Of a DNA stretch of 64,000 bases, positions 53,601 through 62,249 are shown piece after piece; positions within the stretch are counted from its first letter, which is position 1; every line of letters starts with the position of its first letter. Origin of the DNA: Sandaracinaceae bacterium (GTDB taxonomy: Bacteria > Myxococcota_A > Polyangia > Polyangiales > JADJQN01); the NCBI GenBank assembly GCA_016712745.1, contig JADJQN010000003.1, positions 62,001 through 126,000 of the forward strand, in the 5' to 3' direction. Both the position numbers and the translations under genes were made by a program. Below the pieces are notes generated by a model that saw only the letters and a program-made list of their open reading frames with translations, ran no database searches and was not told the origin of the DNA.

Positions 53601-54269
53601 ATGGCCGACAACGTACTTGCTACCCACATCGCCACGATGCACGACGACAACGTCTATCGTAAGACCAACGCGCGCATGTTCCAGAGCAACTTCGTCGAGT
53701 TCTTCTCGAAAGTGCACCCTGCGGTGCCCGCGCTCATGTTCGTGCCCGTCACCATCTATTTTCTCTGGTTGGCGTTTCAAACTGAGTCCGTTTGGATGAT
53801 CGCGGCCGAGATGGGCATCGGTCTCTTCTTTTGGAGCTTCACCGAGTACACGCTCCATCGCTTTTACTTTCATATGACGCCCAACACCCCGGTGAAGCGT
53901 TTCTTGTTCTTCTACTCGCACGGCATCCACCACGCATACCCCGACGACTACTACCGGCTCGTCATGGTGCCGATTGTCAGCATTCCCCTCGCGGTCGGTT
54001 TCTACTGGCTCTTCCGCGCGGCGCTGCCGATGCACATGGTTGCTGGCACGTTCGTGGGCATGCTGGTCGGCTATCTCAGCTACGACTACATTCACTTTGC
54101 GACGCATCATGTGAAGCCGCCCCGCCAGACGTTGCTCGCACCGGTTGCAATCGTCATGAAGGGCCAGCGCCGCCGTCATATGAAGCATCACTTCGAAGAG
54201 CACGACACGGGCTACGGCGTGTCGACTGTGTTCTGGGATTTGATCTTCCGCACTCAGTCCAAGACCTAA
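53601..54269 (+). CDS. fatty acid hydroxylase / sterol desaturase superfamily membrane protein
   Basis: 222 residues from the ATG at 53601 (GAGGA upstream). Four membrane helices and the eight-His diiron ligand set: HRFYFH (86-91), HGIHH (107-111), HFATHH (165-170), HMKHH (193-197). The compact form resembles fatty-acid 2-hydroxylase (Scs7/FA2H) and beta-carotene hydroxylase relatives. It probably hydroxylates a membrane lipid acyl chain using O2. It is followed after 13 bp by the caspase-like gene. Confidence 0.92.
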   Translation: MADNVLATHIATMHDDNVYRKTNARMFQSNFVEFFSKVHPAVPALMFVPVTIYFLWLAFQTESVWMIAAEMGIGLFFWSFTEYTLHRFYFHMTPNTPVKRFLFFYSHGIHHAYPDDYYRLVMVPIVSIPLAVGFYWLFRAALPMHMVAGTFVGMLVGYLSYDYIHFATHHVKPPRQTLLAPVAIVMKGQRRRHMKHHFEEHDTGYGVSTVFWDLIFRTQSKT

Positions 54270-54282
54270 GGCCAAAGGCGCG

Positions 54283-55794
54283 ATGAGCGCAGTACTCCTT
54301 CGCGTCTATCTCGTATTTGCGCTGTGCGTCGTCGTTGGGACGATGACGTTGGGGATTCGCGAATCGCGCGTGCTCGGGGACGCGGTTACCCAAGCTTCGC
54401 AACACTCGCCCGGCCCGCGTGACCGCAGCGCTACGAACACGGCCGCCCAGTGGCCCGCACACGTGTCGTGGATTGCCGCTGGCGGGGGTCCGACGCCCGA
54501 GTTCAATCAACTCTCCCTCGAGAGCGACCTCGCTCTCGCTTCTGGCGTGTTTGGTGCAGAAGAGGGAGTTGTTCTCTTTGCCGGCGGCCCTGGCAGTCGC
54601 GCGGTACAAGTGCTCGACAGCGAAGAGCGCGGCGATGATTTGCGAATGGCGCTCGCCGAGTTCTTCGATGCAAGGCAGGGGCGCGATGCGCACTACGAAG
54701 CAGTCAGCATCCCTACGCTTGGCGCAGCGACACGCGAAGCAACGCTTGATGCAATTCGCCGCGCGCTTGAGGGAGGCCCCGCCAACTCGCCGCTGACAGT
54801 CTTCCTTGTCGGTCACGGCGATCGCGGCGATGTTCCCGGCGATGCTAGCTTGTCGATGTGGGGCGACGGCGTCATTCATCCCGCCGACCTCGCGACCCTC
54901 TTTGACAAGTATCAGCGTGAGCATCCAGTCCGCTATGTTGTGACCTCGTGCTACTCCGGTGGCTTCTCGGAAGCGCTCTACACTGGCGCCAAAATCAACC
55001 GTCGTGTGACCAACTTTGATCGGTGCGGGTTTTTCGCGAGCACCTGGACAGAGCAAGCGAGCGGATGCGACCCCAACCCCGATCGCGGAGCGCATCAAGG
55101 TTACGCGGTGAATTTTCTCCATGCACTTCGTGGCGAAGATCGAAGCGGCCACGCCATCGCTCGCACCGAGATCGATTTCAATAGAGACGGCGCGGTTTCG
55201 TTTCTCGAAGCTCATACCTACGCAAGCTTGTCATCGGCATCGATCGACATCCCGACCACAACATCTCAGTCCTACCTTCGTGATGTCGCGCCGCCTGCCG
55301 ACGGGGGCGGCGACGTTGCACCTGCGATGCCCGAGAACGATGCGATTATCGCAACGCTCGCAGCACGCCTAGGACTCGCGGGGCGCGACGAGGAAGCTCG
55401 AAATGAGCTCGCCACTCGTGAGCTCATGATCAACGCTCTGCGTCGCGACTCAGAGGCCGCAGCGGATGAGGAAAACGCCGCCTACGAGCGCGCGGCCGCC
55501 GTCCTCCTCGGCCGATACCCAGTGCTCGACGATCCCTGGCACCCGGACTTCGAGGCAACGCTGCGCAATAACGAAGACGACATCATCGCCTTCTTCGAGT
55601 CAGCGAGAGAGATCGCAGCGTGGCAGCAAGCCCAGGAAGTCAGCGCTGACGTGGCCGAGCGCCTGGAGTTGCTCACGGTCGACATTGCGCCGTATCGCCG
55701 ATTCTCCCGCGCGCTCGAAGACCGGGAGCTTGCAGCGCGGCTGCATCGGCTGGGTGGCCTGACTTGGACACGCTATGAGCGCTTCCTCGCGTGA
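54283..55794 (+). CDS. membrane-anchored caspase/legumain-fold (clan CD) protease-like protein with EF-hand
   Basis: 503 residues. N-terminal helix (LLRVYLVFALCVVVGTMTL) anchors an extracytoplasmic domain. The fold markers are GGGPTPEFNQLSLESD, a strand-helix repeat, His178 in FLVGHGDRG, and Cys223 in VVTSCYSGGFSEAL, the catalytic His/Cys arrangement of clan CD (C13/C14) peptidases. A perfect 12-residue EF-hand loop lies at 298-309 (DFNRDGAVSFLE). The C-terminal 170 residues are helical and acidic. Paired with the lipid hydroxylase gene upstream. Substrate unknown; calcium control is inferred. Confidence 0.85.
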   Translation: MSAVLLRVYLVFALCVVVGTMTLGIRESRVLGDAVTQASQHSPGPRDRSATNTAAQWPAHVSWIAAGGGPTPEFNQLSLESDLALASGVFGAEEGVVLFAGGPGSRAVQVLDSEERGDDLRMALAEFFDARQGRDAHYEAVSIPTLGAATREATLDAIRRALEGGPANSPLTVFLVGHGDRGDVPGDASLSMWGDGVIHPADLATLFDKYQREHPVRYVVTSCYSGGFSEALYTGAKINRRVTNFDRCGFFASTWTEQASGCDPNPDRGAHQGYAVNFLHALRGEDRSGHAIARTEIDFNRDGAVSFLEAHTYASLSSASIDIPTTTSQSYLRDVAPPADGGGDVAPAMPENDAIIATLAARLGLAGRDEEARNELATRELMINALRRDSEAAADEENAAYERAAAVLLGRYPVLDDPWHPDFEATLRNNEDDIIAFFESAREIAAWQQAQEVSADVAERLELLTVDIAPYRRFSRALEDRELAARLHRLGGLTWTRYERFLA

Positions 55795-55924
55795 GAGCGG
55801 AGCGTCCCGGAACTTGCGGCGCCTCGCGACGGCGATCGCCGGTGACGCTGGCGTTTAGGGACTTCGATATCTGCTCTCGCATCGAAGAGCTCGCACGCGC
55901 GCCGATCCTGCATATACTACCGGC

Positions 55925-56791
55925 ATGACTTCGCTTCGCGCCGCTCCCTACCTTCTACTCATCGGTGTCTCGCTTACCAGCGCTTGTTCCACGCGCGAGG
56001 GTACGCCCATGGTCAACACTCACGTCGATTCGGGTGTGAGCGTCGACGCATCAACCATCGATAGCGCGCGCATCGACAGCGGCGTCCCGTTCGACGCATC
56101 GATCGCCTGTAGCGACGCGCTCGATATTGTGTTCGTGCTCGATGTGAGCACGTCCATGGGCGATGTGCTCGGCGACATTCGCGCAGGCATCACGGATATC
56201 TGGAACACAGCGACAGGTTTGTCCGCCAACGCGCAGTTCGGAATGGTCGTCTTCGTCGATGACGCAGTCGCCGTGAACGATTGCACACCGATTGGCAGCG
56301 TTGCGCAGCTGCAAGCGCAGTTTGATCACTGGCGTGACTTCTGTTCATCGAACGAAAGTCCTCTCAGCCACGAGCAAAATGTTGATTGCGAAGAAAACTC
56401 ACTCGACGCGGTCGCGCTTGCTGTGGCGGCATGCCCGTGGCGCACGCCTGCGACGCGAATCATCGTGCACGTCACTGACGACACCTTCGAGGAGCATCCA
56501 TACCGTCTGAGCGACTCCGTCACAGTCGGGACTAACTACGCGGACGTTGCGGCCACGTTGGTTAGCGAAGAGATTCGCTTCGCGGTATTTGCGAATCAGG
56601 GCACGGCGACGTGCGGCTCGTACAGTGGCGCGCCGGGCTTTCACACGCCCTTCATGAGCCAGCCCTCGCTACCCACACAGACCGGTGGACGCGCATGGGA
56701 TCTCGACCAAGTCCGCAGCGATACGCTCAACATGGGCACCGCAATTTCGGATCTCTTGCGCGACGAGTACTGCACCCTTTTCCTATTCTGA
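55925..56791 (+). CDS. von Willebrand factor A-domain lipoprotein
   Basis: 288 residues, lipobox TSAC (Cys21), Asp/Ser-rich linker (30-60). vWA domain with MIDAS DVSTS (73-77) in FVLDVSTSMGD, then FGMVVFVDDAV and a metal-site ATRIIVHVTDD. Predicted to be a metal-dependent surface adhesion or scaffold domain. Contains several cysteines (CTPIG, FCSSN, DCEEN, CPWRT) likely in disulphides. Monocistronic, 130 bp after the caspase-like gene. Confidence 0.87.
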   Translation: MTSLRAAPYLLLIGVSLTSACSTREGTPMVNTHVDSGVSVDASTIDSARIDSGVPFDASIACSDALDIVFVLDVSTSMGDVLGDIRAGITDIWNTATGLSANAQFGMVVFVDDAVAVNDCTPIGSVAQLQAQFDHWRDFCSSNESPLSHEQNVDCEENSLDAVALAVAACPWRTPATRIIVHVTDDTFEEHPYRLSDSVTVGTNYADVAATLVSEEIRFAVFANQGTATCGSYSGAPGFHTPFMSQPSLPTQTGGRAWDLDQVRSDTLNMGTAISDLLRDEYCTLFLF

Positions 56792-56913
56792 GCAGGCTCG
56801 GGCCGCTGATGGCAGCGCGCGCTGCGCCGCTCGCCTGGTGCGACGTCTGAGTCATCAGATAATATCAGCATATTTTCATAGAGTTAGATCCGCCGTTCCA
56901 TGTCCGCGCGGAG

Positions 56914-56942
56914 TTGACCGGCACGCCTGCGAGTGTTAGATA
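56914..56942 (+). promoter_or_regulatory. promoter of atpD-atpC
   Basis: TTGACC at 56914-56919, 17 bp spacer, TAGATA at 56937-56942, 52 bp upstream of the atpD ATG. Same layout and nearly the same hexamers as ahead of the b' gene at 32912-32940. Confidence 0.65.
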
Positions 56943-56994
56943 CGCGCCCGCGCTGGGCGATCCATCCGCCCGCAATTCCTCACGAAAGAACACC

Positions 56995-58437
56995 ATGGCA
57001 GAGCTCCCGTCCGGAAAAGTCACCCAAGTCATCGGCCCCGTCGTCGACGTTGAATTCCCCCAGGGCCAACTTCCGAACATTCTGACCGCCCTTCGGCTCA
57101 CGAATCCTTCGATCAGCGATCAGAAGGACAACCTCGTGCTCGAAGTCGCACAGCACCTCGGTGAGAACACCGTCCGCGCCATCGCGATGGATTCCACCGA
57201 CGGTCTTGTGCGCGGCATGGTCGTCAAGAACACGGGCGACGCGATTCGCATGCCGGTGGGCAAAGAGACTCTCGGTCGCATCTTGAACGTCGTCGGCGAA
57301 CCGGTCGACGGCAAGGGCGCGGTCAACGCGAAGGTCACTTCCCCGATCCATCGCAAGCCCCCGACCTTCGTCGAGCAGAGCACCAAGGCGGAAATCTTCG
57401 CGACGGGCATCAAGGTCATCGACCTTCTCGCTCCCTATCGTCGCGGCGGAAAGATTGGTCTCTTCGGCGGTGCAGGCGTCGGCAAGACCGTTCTCATCCT
57501 CGAGCTCATCAACAACGTCGCCAAGGCCTACGGCGGCGTGTCGTGCTTCGCAGGCGTCGGTGAACGTACGCGCGAAGGAAACGATCTTTACCACGAGATG
57601 CGCGAGTCGATGCTTGACACGGGCGAGCCCGTCATCTCGAAGACCGCTCTCATCTTCGGTCAGATGAACGAGCCGCCCGGCGCTCGCTCACGCGTTGCTC
57701 TCTCGGCGCTTACAGTCGCTGAGTACTTCCGCGATGAAGAAGGACAGGACGTTCTTCTCTTCGTCGACAACGTTTTCCGCTTCACACAGGCAGGCGCCGA
57801 AGTTTCGGCTCTTCTTGGACGTATTCCGAGCGCCGTTGGTTATCAGCCCACGCTCGCAACCGACATGGGCGGCTTGCAGGAGCGCATCACCTCGACGAAC
57901 AAGGGTTCGATTACGTCCGTGCAAGCGGTTTACGTTCCGGCCGACGATCTCACCGATCCGGCACCGGCCACGACCTTCGCTCACTTGGACGCAACGACCA
58001 CGCTCTCGCGCTCCATCGCCGAGCTCGGCATCTACCCGGCCGTTGATCCGCTCGACTCGTCTTCGACGATGCTCGATCCTCAGATCATCGGTGAGCGTCA
58101 CTACAAGGTGGCGCGCGGTGTTCAGCAGACCTTGCAGAAGTACAAGGACCTTCAGGACATCATCGCCATCTTGGGCATGGACGAGCTTTCGGAAGACGAC
58201 CGCAACATCGTCGAGCGCGCGCGCAAGATTCAGCAGTTCTTGTCGCAGCCCTTCTTCGTCGCGTCGCAGTTCACGGGTCTTGAGGGCAAGCTTGTCTCGC
58301 TCGAAGACACCATTGCAGGCTTCGAAGAGATCTTGAGCGGCAAGCTCGACGACCTTCCCATGCAGGCGTTCCGCCTCGTCGGCAACATCGCTGACGTCAA
58401 GGCGCGCGCCGCCGAGATGGCCAAGGAAGGCAAGTAA
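56995..58437 (+). CDS. atpD: F0F1 ATP synthase subunit beta
   Basis: 480 residues from the ATG at 56995 (the in-frame upstream GTG lies inside the promoter). Walker A GGAGVGKT (158-165), GERTREGNDLYHEM, LFVDNVFRFTQAGAEVSAL, GRIPSAVGYQPTL, and ATTLSRSIAELGIYPAVDPL. Catalytic subunit of F1. Its operon holds only atpD and atpC; the rest of F1 and the stalk are 20 kb upstream, same strand. Confidence 0.97.
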   Translation: MAELPSGKVTQVIGPVVDVEFPQGQLPNILTALRLTNPSISDQKDNLVLEVAQHLGENTVRAIAMDSTDGLVRGMVVKNTGDAIRMPVGKETLGRILNVVGEPVDGKGAVNAKVTSPIHRKPPTFVEQSTKAEIFATGIKVIDLLAPYRRGGKIGLFGGAGVGKTVLILELINNVAKAYGGVSCFAGVGERTREGNDLYHEMRESMLDTGEPVISKTALIFGQMNEPPGARSRVALSALTVAEYFRDEEGQDVLLFVDNVFRFTQAGAEVSALLGRIPSAVGYQPTLATDMGGLQERITSTNKGSITSVQAVYVPADDLTDPAPATTFAHLDATTTLSRSIAELGIYPAVDPLDSSSTMLDPQIIGERHYKVARGVQQTLQKYKDLQDIIAILGMDELSEDDRNIVERARKIQQFLSQPFFVASQFTGLEGKLVSLEDTIAGFEEILSGKLDDLPMQAFRLVGNIADVKARAAEMAKEGK

Positions 58438-58443
58438 GCTCCT

Positions 58444-58875
58444 ATGGCAACGCAGCAAAGCGAAACCCTTCACCTCGAAGTCGCAACGCCGACAGGTCTT
58501 GCTCTCAAGGCCGACGCGGAAAGCGTTCAGGCTCCGAGCGTGAACGGTGAGTTCGGTGTTTTTCCGGGCCACTTGCCATTGCTCGCGTCATTGAAGAGCG
58601 GCGCCTTGAAGTATCGCGTAGCTGGCAAAGAGCACGTAGCGGCAGTTGGTCCGGGTTTCGCGGAAGCCGGTCCCGATAAGGTCACTGTACTCACCGATCT
58701 TTTCGTCGCAGGCGAGGACATCGACAAGGCCGGGGCTGAAAAAGACCTAGCCGACGCGAACGCACGCATGACGGCGTTCAAAGGCGAAAACGACACCGCC
58801 GAGTACGAAGAGATCATTCGCGACGCCGAGTGGGCCCAAGCCCGCATCGACGTCGCCGTCGAAGCTAGTCGCTAG
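58444..58875 (+). CDS. atpC: F0F1 ATP synthase subunit epsilon
   Basis: 143 residues. N-terminal beta sandwich (LHLEVATPTGLALKADAESV, VNGEFGVFPGHLPLLASLK) and C-terminal two-helix domain from about 97. Central-stalk subunit that couples and can inhibit ATP hydrolysis. Six bases after atpD. Confidence 0.94.
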   Translation: MATQQSETLHLEVATPTGLALKADAESVQAPSVNGEFGVFPGHLPLLASLKSGALKYRVAGKEHVAAVGPGFAEAGPDKVTVLTDLFVAGEDIDKAGAEKDLADANARMTAFKGENDTAEYEEIIRDAEWAQARIDVAVEASR

Positions 58876-58883
58876 CTCCGGGG

Positions 58884-58948
58884 CGGGGACGATCGGTGAA
58901 ATAGTGAAATAGCGCGACGCTATTTCACTATTTCACCGATCGTCCCCG
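58884..58948. terminator. perfect 31-bp inverted repeat, GGGGAC-type, after atpC
   Basis: Arms 58884-58914 and 58918-58948 are exact reverse complements around the 3-base loop CGA. Each arm begins with CGGGGACGATCGG and contains the tandem octamer GTGAAATA GTGAAATA. It would make a very stable hairpin at the end of atpDC and also face the convergent gene at 58981. Its outer GGGGAC/GTCCCC ends match the other two palindrome loci in this window. Confidence 0.85.
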
Positions 58949-58980
58949 TCGTCGCCCGTCGTCGCGGGAGGGCCGGGAGG

Positions 58981-59658
58981 CTACGCCGGGATGTCGGTTG
59001 GCTCGTCAGCCTGCAGACGTCGCTGGACTGCGTGGCGGAGGGCGAGCAAGGAAGCGGGCGTGAGTTTCAGACGGTGATGCTGCCAAAATGCCCGCAGCCG
59101 ATTTCGATCTTGATCGTTTAGAAAGTGTTCGAGGCGCGCGATCTGGGCCGTGTTTGTCGATTCGCGTTCGCGAACGTCGCGCTTGGCTTCTGCGACGACG
59201 CTCGAACGATGAAGCAGCAAGAGCACCGCATCGGACGACCCAAGACGGCCAAGGCTTGCAAGCGCCTCTTCGTCAGCGAGGGCGCCGTGACGCGCGCGCT
59301 CATCGCTCGCCGACCACAACCCAACCAGCGCGGTGTTCTCGATGAAGAGATGAAGTGCATCGCTTGCCGCAAGTTCGTTGACGATAGTGCCTAGCTCGGC
59401 ACTCGATACCGCCGGCGCCGAGTAGAGGAAGCACGGCGCTTCTCCGCGATGATGGCGCGCAAGACCGGCGTCGACTTGAACTTGTTCGTTCATGATGCGA
59501 CTGCGCTGCATCGTCTGATGCGCTTGAACGAACTTCGCCGAATCGAACAATGCTGTGGCGCGCAGACTCAGTCCCAACAGTGCAAAAGCCGCGGCGCCGA
59601 TCACCACGAAGTGCGTTCGCGGCGCCCGCGTCGCAGACGATTTCTTATCAGACGCCAC
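58981..59658 (-). CDS. hypothetical membrane-anchored protein
   Basis: 225 residues. One N-terminal helix (FVVIGAAAFALLGLSLRATAL), then a mostly helical body rich in Ala, Leu, Arg and Glu (AVSSAELGTIVNELAASDAL, RLEHFLNDQDRNRLRAFWQH). The segment LNDQDRNRLRAFWQHHRLKL distantly recalls LTxxQ-type periplasmic proteins but is not diagnostic. No family was recognised. Confidence 0.68.
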   Translation of the reverse strand: MASDKKSSATRAPRTHFVVIGAAAFALLGLSLRATALFDSAKFVQAHQTMQRSRIMNEQVQVDAGLARHHRGEAPCFLYSAPAVSSAELGTIVNELAASDALHLFIENTALVGLWSASDERARHGALADEEALASLGRLGSSDAVLLLLHRSSVVAEAKRDVRERESTNTAQIARLEHFLNDQDRNRLRAFWQHHRLKLTPASLLALRHAVQRRLQADEPTDIPA

Positions 59659-59788
59659 GCGTTAGCGTTGTAGCACTATCGCACGTCATCAAATGGCGCT
59701 TCGGGGAGGCAAGCGTAGCTGGCGAAGCAATAGTCGCATGTCTATCCGTCGGTGCATCCGGTGGTCGTGCAGTCCGTGGTTCTGAAAA

Positions 59789-60487
59789 TCAGTTCGAGTC
59801 GACGAAGCGCAAGCTCGCGACGAGCTCGTTCAGGTGCTCTTGGCCAACGAACGACCACACTTGGTAAACGCAGTCCTGGCCGGGAACAACGATGGTGGCG
59901 ACCGCGCCGGCCTTGGTCGGGTCTTCGTCAGTGCTTTGGTACTCAGCGCGGCTGCCGTCGTTCCACGCCGCAGCGACTGACTCTTCGTCGATCGAGTCGC
60001 GGTTCATGCTCGTGCCCGCAATGCCGAAAGCACCGCGTCCACACGTCGCACACGTGTTTCCATCGCGCCCGATGCCAGCGAGGCCTTGCTTGTCAAACTC
60101 AACCGCCCAGCCGCCTTCAAACGAGGAGCGACGCGCGTGAGCACCCATGAGCGCAGTGTCCGAGCTCGGCGCAATAGGCGCGCACCAGCTGCGGTTGTCG
60201 GCATGACGCCACGCCTGCACGAGAGGCTGCGGGGCTTGGTTCATCGCGATCCGTTCGTTGGACCAAGGTGACGAAGGAAGAGCGACGGTCGCTGCACGAT
60301 TCTCGTTCGAGTTCGGGTTCGTCGACGCGGGCTCCTCGTAAGGAGAGGGCATCAGCGCGACTTCGGGATGCGAGAGTGCCGGAGCGGTGGTCGCAGGTGC
60401 CGAGGACTGGCCGAAGAGACCGCAGCCCGTCGCACAGAGACTGAGAACGGCCGCCGAGAAACCCGTCAATTTTGCGAAATTCGTCAT
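59789..60487 (-). CDS. hypothetical lipoprotein
   Basis: 232 residues, lipobox ATGC (Cys22). Pro/Ser/Thr/Asn-rich N-terminal third, then a beta-rich domain: GGWAVEFDKQGLAGIGRD, TCATCGRGAFGIAGT, AVATIVVPGQDCVYQVWSF, LNELVASLRFVDSN. Four cysteines in the C-terminal part. No family was recognised. Confidence 0.7.
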   Translation of the reverse strand: MTNFAKLTGFSAAVLSLCATGCGLFGQSSAPATTAPALSHPEVALMPSPYEEPASTNPNSNENRAATVALPSSPWSNERIAMNQAPQPLVQAWRHADNRSWCAPIAPSSDTALMGAHARRSSFEGGWAVEFDKQGLAGIGRDGNTCATCGRGAFGIAGTSMNRDSIDEESVAAAWNDGSRAEYQSTDEDPTKAGAVATIVVPGQDCVYQVWSFVGQEHLNELVASLRFVDSN

Positions 60488-60623
60488 GGTCTACGACCTC
60501 CCCGAGAGTGCATGTGGCCCGCGCACCCCGTGCGCAGACGTCGCCCACGAATGGCCTACACGGCCTTGGGCGTGAAACGCAAAAAAGCGACACGCAAAAT
60601 CGGACGCAGTTACTCTCGTGCGC

Positions 60624-62249
60624 ATGGGGAAGGCGTTTTACGGCGCGCTGGTGATGGGATCATGTTTGATCGCATGCTCGTCGAACGAGATCTCTTTGCC
60701 CGATGCCGGACTGCCGTTCGACGCGGGCAGCGATGCTGGACCGCCCACGCCGATCCATTTTGGAGCGTTTGGACCTCTAGCTGGCGAAGCCGGCCACGGC
60801 AGTTTTCGATTTGGTGTTTCGACTGCTGCGACGCAAATCGAAGATCAAAACACGCGCACGGATTGGTACACGTGGACCCGGCCCGCTCCCGACGGACTTG
60901 GGCACGGGGTATTCGTCGATAACGCGGTGGAGGGCTACTCGCGCGCCGTCGACGACGTGACGCTCATCTCGAGCATGCATCTCGACTCATATCGCTTCAG
61001 CATGGAGTGGGCGCGCATCGAACCTGAGCGCGACTCTATCGATGAAGAGGCATTGGCGCACTACAGCGATGAGCTCGACGCGCTCGTCTCCGCCAACATT
61101 CACCCGCTTGTGACCATCCATCATTTCTCCAATCCCATTTGGGTTGACGACCCTCGCGTAGCGAACGATTGCCCAGGAGGTCCGACAGACGAAAACCTGT
61201 GCGGCTTTCACCATCCGACGGGCGCTCCTCTGATCATCGCGGAGATTGCCGCACACGCCCGTTTGCTGGCGACGCGCTTTGGAGACCGCGTCGACGATTG
61301 GGGCACGCTGAACGAGCCGATCAACTATCTCCTCGCGAGCTATGGTCTCGAAGAGTTTCCGCCCGGCCGCTCGCTGGTGCTGTCGGACTTCGATGCGTTC
61401 GTTGACACGCTGCGCAACTTCATTCGCGCACACGTGGCCATCTATCGCGCTATCAAGGACGCCGACACCGTGGATGCCGATGGCGACGGAATCGCAGCCA
61501 ACGTTGGCCTGACACTCTCAGTCGCCGAGTGGGTACCCGCGCGCCGCAACCGCGTGAGCGACGACCCCGCGGATATCGCCGCAGTCGAGCGCGTGCGTTA
61601 CGTCTATCACTATTTGTTCCTTGAGGCGCTGCGCCAGGGAGGCTACGACGCGGACCTGGATGGCACACCGGAGGAAGCGCATCCGGAGTGGTACGCAAGC
61701 ATCGACTGGGTGGGCCTTCAGTACTATTTTCGCACGGGCGTTTCGGGCGCGGTGCCACTCATTCCTCGCGTGAACGCAACGGTGTGTTTTGGCACCTTTG
61801 ACCTTGGCGCATGCCTTCCACCACTTGACACGACGAAGGTGGTGCCGTCGATGCACTACGAATTTTATGAGCCGGGCATCTACAACCTGCTCAAAGATTT
61901 CGCAGAACGCTTTCCCGAGACGCCCCTCGTTGTTAGCGAATCGGGGATCGCCACGCTAGTCGATGAGCGACGTCAGCAGCACATCGTGCGTTCGCTTGAG
62001 CAAATCGTGCGCGCTCGCGACGAGGGCGTTGACGTGCGCGGCTACTACCATTGGTCGCTCACGGACAACTTCGAATGGGCGCAGGGCTACGGCCCTCGCT
62101 TTGGTCTCTACCAAGTGCTTCTTCCAAACTACGAACGCGTCGCGACGGGATCGACGACCTTGCTCGCTCGCATCGCCAATACACGAGTTCTCTCGATTCA
62201 GGACCGCGCGCTACACGGTGGGCTTGGCCCGATGACGGCCGAGCGCTGA
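60624..62249 (+). CDS. GH1 family glycosidase lipoprotein
   Basis: 541 residues from the ATG at 60624 (a GTG at 60618 is in frame). Lipobox LIAC (Cys18) and an Asp/Gly linker precede the GH1 barrel: FRFGVSTAATQIED, SYRFSMEWARIEPE, acid/base Glu231 in TLNEP, nucleophile Glu439 in VVSESGIA (most GH1 have T/VTENG), and YYHWSLTDNFEWAQGYGPRFGL. Two DxDxDG loops (DADGDG near 285, DADLDG near 343) may bind calcium. Likely a surface-exposed beta-glycosidase. Its last 39 bp overlap the 3' end of the convergent kinase gene. Confidence 0.92.
   Translation: MGKAFYGALVMGSCLIACSSNEISLPDAGLPFDAGSDAGPPTPIHFGAFGPLAGEAGHGSFRFGVSTAATQIEDQNTRTDWYTWTRPAPDGLGHGVFVDNAVEGYSRAVDDVTLISSMHLDSYRFSMEWARIEPERDSIDEEALAHYSDELDALVSANIHPLVTIHHFSNPIWVDDPRVANDCPGGPTDENLCGFHHPTGAPLIIAEIAAHARLLATRFGDRVDDWGTLNEPINYLLASYGLEEFPPGRSLVLSDFDAFVDTLRNFIRAHVAIYRAIKDADTVDADGDGIAANVGLTLSVAEWVPARRNRVSDDPADIAAVERVRYVYHYLFLEALRQGGYDADLDGTPEEAHPEWYASIDWVGLQYYFRTGVSGAVPLIPRVNATVCFGTFDLGACLPPLDTTKVVPSMHYEFYEPGIYNLLKDFAERFPETPLVVSESGIATLVDERRQQHIVRSLEQIVRARDEGVDVRGYYHWSLTDNFEWAQGYGPRFGLYQVLLPNYERVATGSTTLLARIANTRVLSIQDRALHGGLGPMTAER

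Noticed and set aside
54154..55215. 353-residue minus-strand open frame
   Set aside because: Antisense of the caspase-like gene, which has catalytic motifs, an anchor and an EF-hand.
56914..56994. N-terminal extension of atpD from an upstream start
   Set aside because: The extra residues are not ATP synthase-like and this segment contains the TTGACC/TAGATA promoter.
57688..58572. 294-residue minus-strand open frame
   Set aside because: Antisense of atpD/atpC; no recognisable domain.
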